Part shown: piece after piece, positions 1 through 6,058 of the stretch
Layout: every line of letters begins with the position of its first letter
Position numbering within the stretch: position 1 is the first letter of the stretch
Assembly: GCA_027036095.1 (NCBI GenBank)
Contig: JALVTA010000221.1
Location: 1-16,750 of the forward strand
DNA: 16,750 nt
Direction of reading: 5' to 3'
Source of the DNA: Thiotrichales bacterium
GTDB taxonomy: Bacteria; Pseudomonadota; Gammaproteobacteria; Thiomicrospirales; Thiomicrospiraceae
Notes under the pieces: generated by a model
What the model saw: the letters and a program-made list of their open reading frames with translations, nothing else
What the model was told of the DNA's origin: nothing
The model's database searches: none
Translations under genes and position numbers: made by a program

Positions 1-202
1 GCAGAAGCGCCGCCAGCGCCCGATTGACCGCGCGATGGCGGGCGATCAGCTTCTCGCCCTCGAAGCGGTCACTCACCAGCACCACCTTGAAATGGCTCTC
101 CGTGGCCGGACCGCTGTGCATGTGGCTTTCATTGATCACCTCAAGATGCACCGGCGCAAACGCTTCGCGCAGGGTCTGCTTGATCTCGGACTGCAGCCCC
201 AT
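1..202 (-). CDS. bolA: BolA family protein (partial, C-terminus outside window)
   Basis: The first 67 codons read as a BolA domain; the 3' end lies beyond position 1. Visible landmarks are the segment MHSGPATESHFKVVLVSDRF at about residues 28-47 and the RHRAVNRALA helix at about 55-64, with His37 (SHFKV) and His56 (RHR) where BolA proteins keep conserved histidines. BolA proteins pair with monothiol glutaredoxins (Grx4/GrxD type) and take part in Fe-S cluster handling and, in some bacteria, in morphology and transcription control. The start codon overlaps the stop of the upstream DUF302 gene by one base (TGATG), with GGAGG 8 nt upstream, so the two are probably co-translated. A second, different BolA-family gene (ibaG) lies at 10322-10546. 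Family assignment is firm; the choice of bolA rather than another paralogue is inferred from length and sequence. Confidence 0.85.
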   Translation of the reverse strand, partial: MGLQSEIKQTLREAFAPVHLEVINESHMHSGPATESHFKVVLVSDRFEGEKLIARHRAVNRALAALL

Positions 203-684
203 CAGTAATCCTCCACAATACCTTCGATGATGCTGCGCAGCAGCTTTTCCACCGGCTTGTAGGCAGGCGTATCTGCCGGCGGCACGCGATAGCTCAGATA
301 CACCTTGCCCGGTTCGCCCTTCACGTCATACACGGCGATGGCGTAGGGACACAGCACCACATTGTGCGGGTTGGCGCGCACCAGCTTCTGGGAGATATCC
401 GCCTTGCAGAACAGAAAAATCTCCGCACCGTGGGGGTAGACCGAATCGTGATAGCCGATATCCTTGCCGGTGCGATCCAGCATCGCCTTGGCGTGGCTGA
501 TGTAGCTGATCACCATGCCGCGCGACTCGATGGCATCCTTCAGGTCGGCGCGCACGTCCTGATAATCTCCCTCAACCTGCCACACCATCGCCTGCCCGAT
601 GCGCTGCGGCCAGCCTTCGGCGCCCGCCCAGGCGTTCAACCACAGGCCCAGCCACAGCGCCACCATCCATGCAACCTTTTTCAT
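202..684 (-). CDS. Secreted DUF302-family protein
   Basis: A 160-residue protein with an N-terminal signal peptide: MKK, a hydrophobic stretch to about residue 19, and probable cleavage after AWA (residue 20). The rest matches the DUF302 fold: a paired beta/alpha pattern with FCKADISQKL (about 91-101), NPHNVVLCPYAIAVYD (about 105-120) and VYLSYR (about 128-133). DUF302 proteins are small, often periplasmic, and of unknown biochemical role; they are frequent in sulfur-oxidising and other respiratory bacteria (family knowledge, not shown here). I chose the ATG at 684 over an in-frame ATG at 720 because it starts the signal peptide and has GGGGAAGGG just upstream, while the longer form adds charged residues (KAFRHTKRGR). 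The gene overlaps bolA by one base. Function in this operon is unknown. Confidence 0.8.
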   Translation of the reverse strand: MKKVAWMVALWLGLWLNAWAGAEGWPQRIGQAMVWQVEGDYQDVRADLKDAIESRGMVISYISHAKAMLDRTGKDIGYHDSVYPHGAEIFLFCKADISQKLVRANPHNVVLCPYAIAVYDVKGEPGKVYLSYRVPPADTPAYKPVEKLLRSIIEGIVEDY

Positions 685-707
685 GACCCTTCCCCTTTTT
701 GTGTGCC

Positions 708-719
708 TGAAAGCTTTCA
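708..719. promoter_or_regulatory. Perfect 12-bp palindrome, possible operator
   Basis: TGAAAGCTTTCA is perfectly self-complementary. It sits just downstream of the proposed -10 box of the DUF302 gene (read on the minus strand), where a repressor could act. A second inverted repeat, CCCGG-TT-CCGGG (729-740), lies in the proposed spacer between the -35 and -10 boxes. Both are visible in the sequence; binding of any regulator is inference. Confidence 0.3.
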
Positions 720-748
720 ATTCTACACCCCGGTTCCGGGCAGATAAA
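720..748 (-). promoter_or_regulatory. Candidate sigma70 promoter for DUF302-bolA
   Basis: On the minus strand TTTATC (748-743) and TAGAAT (725-720) are separated by exactly 17 bp. The -10 box matches TATAAT at five of six positions. Transcription would start near 713, giving a short leader before the ATG at 684. The -35 match is modest. Confidence 0.35.
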
Positions 749-750
749 AT
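721..750 (+). promoter_or_regulatory. Candidate sigma70 promoter for the ferredoxin gene
   Basis: TAAAAT (745-750) is a reasonable -10 box, with a poor -35 candidate TTCTAC (721-726) at 18-bp spacing. It overlaps the proposed minus-strand promoter almost completely, so the two directions could compete. The call rests on the position 37 bp before the ferredoxin ATG and on the -10 match. Confidence 0.25.
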
Positions 751-786
751 AAGCGGCGTTTATCCAACCACATCAGGGAGCTTCAT

Positions 787-1041
787 ATGAGCAAGATCAT
801 CGTCAAGGGTCAGGGCGAGTGCGAATTCGACGGCCAGTTTTCCATCCTGGAGTGCCTGGACGAAGCCGGTTTTGACGTGCCCTACAGCTGCCGGGGCGGC
901 AGCTGCGGTGCCTGTGAGGTCAAACTTGTGCAGGGCGAGGTGGACTATGTGCAAGAAACCGCCTACGAGCCCCAGCCCGGCCACATCCTCACCTGCTCCA
1001 CCATTCCCAAGAGCGACATCGTGGAAATTGAACTGCCCTGA
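787..1041 (+). CDS. Plant-type [2Fe-2S] ferredoxin
   Basis: An 84-residue protein made almost entirely of one 2Fe-2S ferredoxin domain. The cluster ligands are clear: Cys35, Cys40, Cys43 (CRGGSCGAC, the C-x4-C-x2-C pattern) and Cys70 (ILTC). It carries one electron and would work as a soluble donor to an oxygenase, reductase or biosynthetic enzyme. No partner is encoded next to it, so the redox partner cannot be named. It is not the ISC-operon adrenodoxin-type Fdx, which is longer and has a C-x5-C-x2-C pattern. The start is supported by CAGGGAG 6 nt upstream of the ATG. It appears to be a single-gene transcript, with its own candidate promoter before it and a hairpin after it at 1065-1093. 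GC content and codon use look like its neighbours. Confidence 0.9.
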   Translation: MSKIIVKGQGECEFDGQFSILECLDEAGFDVPYSCRGGSCGACEVKLVQGEVDYVQETAYEPQPGHILTCSTIPKSDIVEIELP

Positions 1042-1064
1042 TGCAAAAAAGCCCTCCACACCCT

Positions 1065-1093
1065 GGAAAAACCGACCTTACGCCGGTTTTTCC
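1065..1093. terminator. Bidirectional hairpin between converging fdx and radA
   Basis: GGAAAAACCG (1065-1074) pairs perfectly with CGGTTTTTCC (1084-1093), leaving a 9-nt loop. The A-run in the left arm and T-run in the right arm let it act in either direction through the shorter ACCG/CGGT inner stem followed by T residues. It starts 23 bp after the ferredoxin stop. There is no long T-run outside the 10-bp stem, so strength is uncertain. Confidence 0.55.
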
Positions 1094-1118
1094 TTGGGCG
1101 AACGCGCGGCCGTTCCGT

Positions 1119-1138
1119 AAAAATGGGGGAGGCCCCGT
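1119..1138. repeat. Short dispersed repeat, copy A
   Basis: AAAAAT followed by G and the 13-bp core GGGGAGGCCCCGT (1126-1138), then CTCC. Copy C inside mlaB has the same A-run, core and CTCC with one substitution and one inserted T. On the minus strand it reads ACGGGGCCTCCCC, a 4-bp GC stem with a 3-nt loop, followed after two bases by TTTTT, like a very small terminator. Confidence 0.65.
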
Positions 1139-1242
1139 CTCCGGCCATCCTTTTGGCCGTCATTCACCGCCACAACACGCCAAATCTGTCATTTTCAGGC
1201 CGTTTTCCGGACGGATTTCCGCGCGTCAACCGGGCGTCCGTC

Positions 1243-1262
1243 AAAATCAGGGGAGGCCCCGT
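1243..1262. repeat. Short dispersed repeat, copy B, at the radA stop codon
   Basis: AAAAT, then CA and the identical 13-bp core GGGGAGGCCCCGT (1250-1262). The last core base is the third base of the radA TGA stop. Orientation is the same as copy A, 124 bp away. In the radA mRNA it would form GGGG-CCT-CCCC right after the stop, followed by TGATTTT, which suits a weak terminator. Confidence 0.65.
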
Positions 1263-2629
1263 CAGAGTTCGTCCAACACCCGCAGCGCCTCCTGCACGCT
1301 GGCCACCGGCAGCACCTCCATACCCGCAACGGGCTGACGGGGCGCATTGGCACTGGGTACCAGTGCCCGGGTGAAACCATGTTTGGCCGCCTCGGCAATG
1401 CGCTCCTGCCCGGAGCGGACCGGGCGGACCTCGCCGGCCAGCCCCACCTCGCCGAAGACGATCAGATCCTTCGGCAGCGCCCTGCCCCGCAGGCTGGAGA
1501 CGATGGCCGCCAGCACCGCCAGATCCGCTGCGGTTTCGGTCACCCGCACGCCGCCGACCACATTGAGATAGACATCCTGATCCCCCGCCTGAACACCGCC
1601 ATGACGGTGCAGCACCGCCAGCAGCATGGCCAGCCGGTTGCCTTCCAGCCCCACGGTGATGCGCCGCGGCGCACCGAATGGCGAAGCATCCACCAGCGCC
1701 TGCAGCTCCACCAGCAGCGGGCGGGTGCCCTCCCACAGCACCATCACGATGGAACCCGGTGCCGTCTGCTCACCGCGGCTGAGAAAGATGGCCGAAGGGT
1801 TGCGCACCTGCTTCATGCCCCCTTCGGTCATGGCGAACACCCCCAGCTCGTTAACCGCACCAAAACGGTTCTTGAGCGCCCGCAGGGTACGGAAGCGGCT
1901 GTCCGGATCCCCCTCCAGAAACAGCACCGCATCGACAATGTGCTCCAGCACCCGCGGACCGGCCACCTCGCCCGATTTGGTCACATGCCCCACCAGAAAG
2001 ATGGCCACATCCCGCTGTTTGGCAAAACGGGTCAGCAGCGCCGCACTCTCGCGCACCTGGCTGACGCTGCCCGGCGCGCTGGACAACCCCGCAAGGGTCA
2101 GGGTCTGAATGGAATCCACCACCATCACCTTCGGCCTGAAACGATCCGCCTGTGCGATGATCGCCTCCACATCCGTTTCCGCCAGCAGGTGGAGGCTGTC
2201 CAGCGGCTGGTTCATGCGCCGTGCCCGCATCGCCACCTGCTGGGACGACTCCTCGCCGGTGACATACAGCGCCGGCAGCTGACGGCTGAGCAGCAGCAAC
2301 GTCTGCAGCAGCAGCGTGGACTTGCCCACGCCCGGATCACCGCCTACCAGCGCCACCTCACCCGGCACGATGCCGCCGCCCAGCACCCGGTCCAGTTCCG
2401 ACAGACCGCTGGGCAGCCGGGTGACCGCCTCCGCCTCGATCTCATCCAGCCGCTGCAGGCGGCTCTCGGTCACCCCCGCATAGCCCTTGCCCGGCCCACC
2501 CTTCGGCGCCGCTGACAGGCGGATCTCCTGCAGGCTGTTCCAGGCGCCGCACTCGGTGCACTGGCCCTGCCATTTGGAAAATTCCGCGCCGCACTCGCTA
2601 CATACGAACGCCGTTTTCGCCTTTGCCAT
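1262..2629 (-). CDS. radA: DNA repair/recombination protein RadA (Sms)
   Basis: A 455-residue protein, close to the usual RadA length. Domains in order: an N-terminal four-cysteine zinc finger (Cys10, Cys13, Cys24, Cys27); a RecA-like ATPase with Walker A GDPGVGKS (97-104) and Walker B-like VMVVDS (168-173); the RadA-specific KNRFG motif (253-257); and a C-terminal Lon-protease-like domain. RadA is a DnaB-like helicase that drives branch migration and extends D-loops during homologous recombination and repair. The start at 2629 is set by the zinc finger and by AGGTGG upstream; a longer in-frame start at 2680 would translate through a terminator hairpin. It lies 21 bp downstream of the petC terminator, so it is either read through from petABC or has its own promoter close to the hairpin (TATGAT occurs just before it on the minus strand). 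Confidence 0.95.
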   Translation of the reverse strand: MAKAKTAFVCSECGAEFSKWQGQCTECGAWNSLQEIRLSAAPKGGPGKGYAGVTESRLQRLDEIEAEAVTRLPSGLSELDRVLGGGIVPGEVALVGGDPGVGKSTLLLQTLLLLSRQLPALYVTGEESSQQVAMRARRMNQPLDSLHLLAETDVEAIIAQADRFRPKVMVVDSIQTLTLAGLSSAPGSVSQVRESAALLTRFAKQRDVAIFLVGHVTKSGEVAGPRVLEHIVDAVLFLEGDPDSRFRTLRALKNRFGAVNELGVFAMTEGGMKQVRNPSAIFLSRGEQTAPGSIVMVLWEGTRPLLVELQALVDASPFGAPRRITVGLEGNRLAMLLAVLHRHGGVQAGDQDVYLNVVGGVRVTETAADLAVLAAIVSSLRGRALPKDLIVFGEVGLAGEVRPVRSGQERIAEAAKHGFTRALVPSANAPRQPVAGMEVLPVASVQEALRVLDEL

Positions 2630-2650
2630 GTCCACCTCGCTCAAAAGCAA

Positions 2651-2674
2651 AAAGCCCCGCTCAGGCGGGGCTTT
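2651..2674 (-). terminator. Strong intrinsic terminator after petABC
   Basis: AAAGCCCCGC (2651-2660) pairs perfectly with GCGGGGCTTT (2665-2674) around a 4-nt loop. On the minus strand the stem is followed by TTTTTGCTTTT, a classic U-tract. It lies 25 bp after the petC stop and only 21 bp before the radA start codon, so it also sits in any radA leader that begins upstream. Confidence 0.85.
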
Positions 2675-2699
2675 CATCATACTACGATATTCCGAAGGA

Positions 2700-3356
2700 T
2701 CACTTCACGTCGCGCCAGTACTCCTTCTTGAGCAGATACGCGATGATGAAGAACACGAACAGGAACAGCAGCACCTTCCAGCCCAGCGACTGGCGATACA
2801 GTTTGATCGGCTCGCCCACGTATTCGAGAAAGTTGGCCAGATCCCGCGCCGTCTGCTGGCGGACCTTTTCATCCGCAAAGCGGTACTTGTCCTCCAGCAC
2901 GTTGGGCATGGCTGTGCCCGGCAGGTAATGGTTGTCCCACACGCCCTTGTTCGGGTCCTTCTCGAAATACCCCAGCAGAAAGCTGTAGATGTAGTCAGGC
3001 CCCTTGCGCCGCGCCATCAGGGACAGATCCGGCGGCGTGGTGCCCAGCACCTTTGAGATGGCCTTCAGATCGCCACGGGCCAGCACCGCATCGGTGGGTT
3101 TGTTGAGGCCATGGGCTATCTTCTGCACCACCTCGTCATCCGTCCAACCCAGATCCCGGGCGATGCGGTTGTAGCGCATGTACTTGATGCTGTGGCAGGC
3201 CTGACAGTAGTTGGAAAAGAGCACCGCACCCCGCTGCAGGGAAGCCTTGTCCCGCAGGTCGTTGTTGGCCTTCTCCAGCGGCTGACCATGCTCGCCGGCC
3301 CAGACATTCAGGCTGATCAACAGCCCTGCCAGAATCGCGACAAATCCCTTAGCCAT
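2700..3356 (-). CDS. petC: Cytochrome c1, ubiquinol-cytochrome c reductase
   Basis: A 218-residue cytochrome c1, on the short side for the family. It begins with a signal peptide (hydrophobic 4-17, cleavage likely near WAGE at 19-22) and has one haem c site, CQACH (51-55), with Met150 in AMPN the likely sixth ligand and the PPDLS motif at 108-112. A C-terminal transmembrane helix (about 192-209) followed by basic residues anchors it, with the haem domain in the periplasm. It takes electrons from the Rieske centre and passes them to soluble cytochrome c. Its ATG overlaps the end of petB by 8 bp, so translation is probably coupled. It is the last gene of petABC, followed by the terminator at 2651-2674. 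Confidence 0.95.
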   Translation of the reverse strand: MAKGFVAILAGLLISLNVWAGEHGQPLEKANNDLRDKASLQRGAVLFSNYCQACHSIKYMRYNRIARDLGWTDDEVVQKIAHGLNKPTDAVLARGDLKAISKVLGTTPPDLSLMARRKGPDYIYSFLLGYFEKDPNKGVWDNHYLPGTAMPNVLEDKYRFADEKVRQQTARDLANFLEYVGEPIKLYRQSLGWKVLLFLFVFFIIAYLLKKEYWRDVK

Positions 3357-4605
3357 GATAGGTCACCCTCGTCGGAACCGGTTTGCACTGCTCATGCTTC
3401 GAGGTAAACGGCAGCAGAATGAAGAACAGGAAATAGCCTGCCGTGAACAGCTGGGCCAGCTTGGTCAGCGTCGGCGTGGCCGGCTGCGTGCCCAGATAGC
3501 CCAGTGCCAGGAAGCTGACGGTGAACATGGTCAGCAGCAGCTTGAAGCTGGTGCCCCGGTAGCGGATGGAGCGCACTGGACAGCGATCCAGCCAGGGCAG
3601 CAGGAACAGCACCCCGATGGCCGCCCCCATGGCCACCACACCGAAGAACTTGTCCGGAATGGCACGCAGAATGGCATAGAAGGGCGTGAAATACCATACC
3701 GGAGCAATATGCGGCGGCGTCTTGAGCGGATTGGCCGGCTCGAAATTGGGTGACTCGAGGAAGAAACCACCACCTTCCGGAAAGTAGAACACGATCACCG
3801 CGAACAGGAAGGCAAACGCCACGGCGCCTACGGTATCCTTGACCGAGTAGTAGGGATGGAAGGGAATGCCGTCCAGCGGTGTGCCATCCGGCCCCTTGAC
3901 CTTCTTGATGTCCACGCCGTCCGGGTTGTTGGAGCCCACCCGGTGCAGCGCCACGATGTGCAGGAATACCAGAATCAGCAGCACCAGCGGCAGCGCGATC
4001 ACATGCAGGGCGAAGAAGCGGTTGAGGGTGGCATCGCTGATGACATAGTCACCGCGGATCCAGGTGGCCAGATCCGGCCCCACCACCGGAATGGCGCCGA
4101 ACAGGGAGATGATCACCTGCGCGCCCCAGTAGGACATCTGCCCCCACGGCAGCAGATAGCCCATGAAGGCCTCGCCCATCAGCACCAGGAAGATGAGCAT
4201 GCCGATAATCCATACCAGCTCCCGTGGCTGCTTGTAGGAGCCGTACATGATGCCGCGGAACATGTGCAGATAGACCACGATGAAGAAGGCGGATGCGCCC
4301 GTGGAATGCATGTAGCGGATCAGCCAGCCCCACTCCACGTCCCGCATGATGTATTCGATGGAGTTGAACGCCTCGGCAGCGGAGGGCTTGTAGCTCATGG
4401 TCAGCCAGATGCCGGTGACGAACTGGTTGACCAGCACCAGCAGGGCCAGGGAGCCGAAGTAGTACCAGAAGTTGAAGTTCTTGGGCGCGTAGTACTGCCC
4501 GACATGCTCGTTCCAAGTCTCCACCAACGGCAGGCGCTTGTCCAGCCACTGCAGCAGCGTTCCCGGCTTCTCAAACTCGGACGTGTGGGAGTTGTGCTCA
4601 GCCAT
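3349..4605 (-). CDS. petB: Cytochrome b, ubiquinol-cytochrome c reductase
   Basis: A 418-residue, full-length fused cytochrome b with about eight membrane helices. The haem ligands are His100 and His114 on helix B and His201 and His216 on helix D. The first pair is 13 residues apart and the second 14, a spacing best known from cytochrome b6. The quinol-oxidation (Qo) site motif usually written PEWY reads PVWY (302-305), so the usual glutamate is absent. Together with petA and petC it forms the bc1 complex, which oxidises ubiquinol and pumps protons by the Q cycle. Its ATG overlaps the petA stop by one base (TAATG). PVWY and the longer spacing may be lineage-wide features; the sequence is otherwise intact. 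Confidence 0.97.
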   Translation of the reverse strand: MAEHNSHTSEFEKPGTLLQWLDKRLPLVETWNEHVGQYYAPKNFNFWYYFGSLALLVLVNQFVTGIWLTMSYKPSAAEAFNSIEYIMRDVEWGWLIRYMHSTGASAFFIVVYLHMFRGIMYGSYKQPRELVWIIGMLIFLVLMGEAFMGYLLPWGQMSYWGAQVIISLFGAIPVVGPDLATWIRGDYVISDATLNRFFALHVIALPLVLLILVFLHIVALHRVGSNNPDGVDIKKVKGPDGTPLDGIPFHPYYSVKDTVGAVAFAFLFAVIVFYFPEGGGFFLESPNFEPANPLKTPPHIAPVWYFTPFYAILRAIPDKFFGVVAMGAAIGVLFLLPWLDRCPVRSIRYRGTSFKLLLTMFTVSFLALGYLGTQPATPTLTKLAQLFTAGYFLFFILLPFTSKHEQCKPVPTRVTYHG

Positions 4606-5216
4606 TATGCCTGCCCTCCTTCCTTGGGATCCTCACCCACGCGGATCAGCGTGTCGATGCGGTAGTGATGGGGCGGAATCTCCAGATTGATCGGCGCCGG
4701 AACGCTCTTGAACACCCGGCCGGCCAGATCGAAGCGGGAACCGTGGCACGGACAGAAGAAGCCACCCGGCCAGTCACTGCCCAGCTCGGCATCATGCGGC
4801 TCGGGCTTGAACAGGGGCGAACAGCCCAGATGCGTGCACACACCTACCGCCACGAAGATCTCCGGCTTGATGGAACGGTGGCGGTTCTTGCAGTAGTCGG
4901 GCTGCACGGATTCGTTGGATTCCGGATCGCGCAGATGGGGCTCCACCTTGGGCAGGGTGGCCAGCATCTCTTCGGTGCGGTGCAGCACCCATACCGGCTT
5001 GCCACGCCAGTTGACCGTCACCAGCTGACCGGGCGCCAGCTTGGAGATGTCCACATCCACCGGCGCACCCAGTGCTCTGGCTCGCTCGCTCGGCTGCCAG
5101 GATGCCACGAACGGCGTGGCCAGAAAGGTGGCCGCCGTTGCCCCCATGACACCCGTGGCCGCCACCAGCATACGGCGGCGCTTGAGATTCACTTCTACCG
5201 TCTTGGTCTCGCTCAT
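4605..5216 (-). CDS. petA: Rieske iron-sulfur protein, ubiquinol-cytochrome c reductase
   Basis: A 203-residue Rieske protein. A twin-arginine-like N-terminus (LKRRRML, about residues 11-17) followed by a hydrophobic helix suggests Tat export with the helix retained as the membrane anchor. The [2Fe-2S] ligands are in box I CTHLGC (Cys127, His129, with disulfide Cys132) and box II CPCHGS (Cys155, His158, with disulfide Cys157). It moves electrons from ubiquinol at the Qo site to cytochrome c1. I chose the ATG at 5216, not the in-frame ATG at 5225, because the Shine-Dalgarno GAGG (5226-5229) directly abuts the upstream ATG but stands 9 nt from this one. First gene of petABC; about 95 bp separate it from the Nif3-like gene, so it probably has its own promoter, though I cannot point to convincing boxes. 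Confidence 0.96.
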   Translation of the reverse strand: MSETKTVEVNLKRRRMLVAATGVMGATAATFLATPFVASWQPSERARALGAPVDVDISKLAPGQLVTVNWRGKPVWVLHRTEEMLATLPKVEPHLRDPESNESVQPDYCKNRHRSIKPEIFVAVGVCTHLGCSPLFKPEPHDAELGSDWPGGFFCPCHGSRFDLAGRVFKSVPAPINLEIPPHHYRIDTLIRVGEDPKEGGQA

Positions 5217-5289
5217 CTGGACCATCCTCTTGCAAACAGCGCCCCATTTTACCGAAAGCTTATACCGCCCTCATCACGTTTCCTTTATG

Positions 5290-5312
5290 ACCCACAAGAA
5301 AAATTTATGGGT
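5290..5312 (-). terminator. Weak hairpin after the Nif3-like gene
   Basis: On the minus strand ACCCATAA pairs with TTGTGGGT (one G-T pair) around a 7-nt loop, starting at the stop codon of the Nif3-like gene. No T-run follows, so it may be an mRNA 3'-end structure or a leaky terminator. The remaining bases to petA (5217-5289) contain TATAAG and TAAAAT on the minus strand, but with no good -35 box. Confidence 0.25.
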
Positions 5313-6058
5313 TAGACGGGGTTGTCGATGTCCACGAAGCTCACTTCAATAGCGAAGCGCTCGGTCAGATGCTCACCCAGCGCCCGCACCCCCACCCGCT
5401 CGGTGGCATGATGCCCGGCAGCCAGATAGTGCACCCCCAGCTCCCGGGCCTCATGGGTCGTCTGTTCGGACACCTCGCCGCTGACGTAGAGGTCGGCGCC
5501 CCAGGCCGCCGCCTGCGGCAGCATCTTCTGCGCCGCGCCGGAACACCAAGCGACCGTCTGCACCTGCACCGGCCCACCGGTCAGGTGGAGCGGTTCGCGC
5601 CCGAGGGTTTCGGCCACCCGTTGCATGAACGCCTCAACCGGCAACGGCTGCGGCAGGCGTCCTAGCCGCAGCAGGCTGTCCGCCTCCGGCGTGATGTCCT
5701 CCAGACCCCAGAGCTTGCCCAATTGCGCGTTGTTGCCCAGTTCCGGATGGGCGTCCAGCGGCAGATGGTAGGCGATCAGGTTGAGATCGTGCGCCAGGAG
5801 CGTGCGCACCCGGCGGCCCTTCATGCCGGTCAGCGGCGCGGCCTCCCCTTTCCAGAAATACCCGTGGTGCACCAGCACTGCGTCCGCCGCCCGGGCCACC
5901 GCCTCATCCAGCAGCGCCTGACAGGCGGTCACGCCGGTGACGATGCGGCGGATCTCGCGCCGGCCCTCCACCTGCAGGCCGTTGGGCGCGTAATCCCTGA
6001 AAGCGGCCACATTGAGCAACTGGTCGCAATAGCGCACCAGTTCATCCCGGTCGATCAT
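5312..6058 (-). CDS. Nif3-like dinuclear metal centre protein (YbgI/DUF34 family)
   Basis: A 248-residue protein, matching E. coli YbgI in length. Metal-binding motifs are plain: VHHGYFW (His64, His65), YHLPLDAH (His98, Asp102, His104) and GHHATERVG (His216, His217, Glu220). The family forms hexameric toroids with a two-metal site facing the inside. It is often annotated as GTP cyclohydrolase 1 type 2, but the true reaction is unsettled; roles in metal or NAD-related damage repair have been proposed. Its ATG overlaps the hisC stop by 4 bp (ATGA), making it the last gene of the long mla-mur-his train. In Pseudomonas and many betaproteobacteria a gene of this family also lies between the his region and petABC (recalled), so the location is conserved. 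Confidence 0.9.
   Translation of the reverse strand: MIDRDELVRYCDQLLNVAAFRDYAPNGLQVEGRREIRRIVTGVTACQALLDEAVARAADAVLVHHGYFWKGEAAPLTGMKGRRVRTLLAHDLNLIAYHLPLDAHPELGNNAQLGKLWGLEDITPEADSLLRLGRLPQPLPVEAFMQRVAETLGREPLHLTGGPVQVQTVAWCSGAAQKMLPQAAAWGADLYVSGEVSEQTTHEARELGVHYLAAGHHATERVGVRALGEHLTERFAIEVSFVDIDNPV

Larger units (their letters stand above)
1042..1261. other. Convergent intergenic region with hairpins and two repeat copies
   Basis: About 220 bp between the ferredoxin stop and the radA stop. It holds the hairpin at 1065-1093, repeat copy A (1119-1138), a 6-bp hairpin CGGCCA/TGGCCG (1142-1147 with 1154-1159, loop TCCTTT), a looser CGGACG/CGTCCG pair (1208-1213 with 1235-1240), and repeat copy B (1243-1262), which runs into the radA stop. 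Short open frames crossing it show no start-site signals and no family resemblance. I see no gene here. Confidence 0.6.

Noticed and set aside
963..1163. Small minus-strand frame in the fdx-radA gap containing GDGASPIFT
   Set aside because: The GASPIF peptide comes from the DNA repeat. The frame overlaps the fdx hairpin and the fdx 3' end and has no start-site support.
1139..1249. MITE or insertion element bounded by repeat copies A and B
   Set aside because: The two copies are in direct, not inverted, orientation, the intervening bases show no transposase or target duplication, and copy C stands alone in mlaB.
1379..2515. Plus-strand open frame of 378 codons opposite radA
   Set aside because: Gln/His/Arg-rich antisense shadow of radA, which has all its motifs.
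2630..2680. Longer RadA start at 2680
   Set aside because: It would translate the petC terminator hairpin and add 17 residues before the conserved zinc-finger N-terminus.
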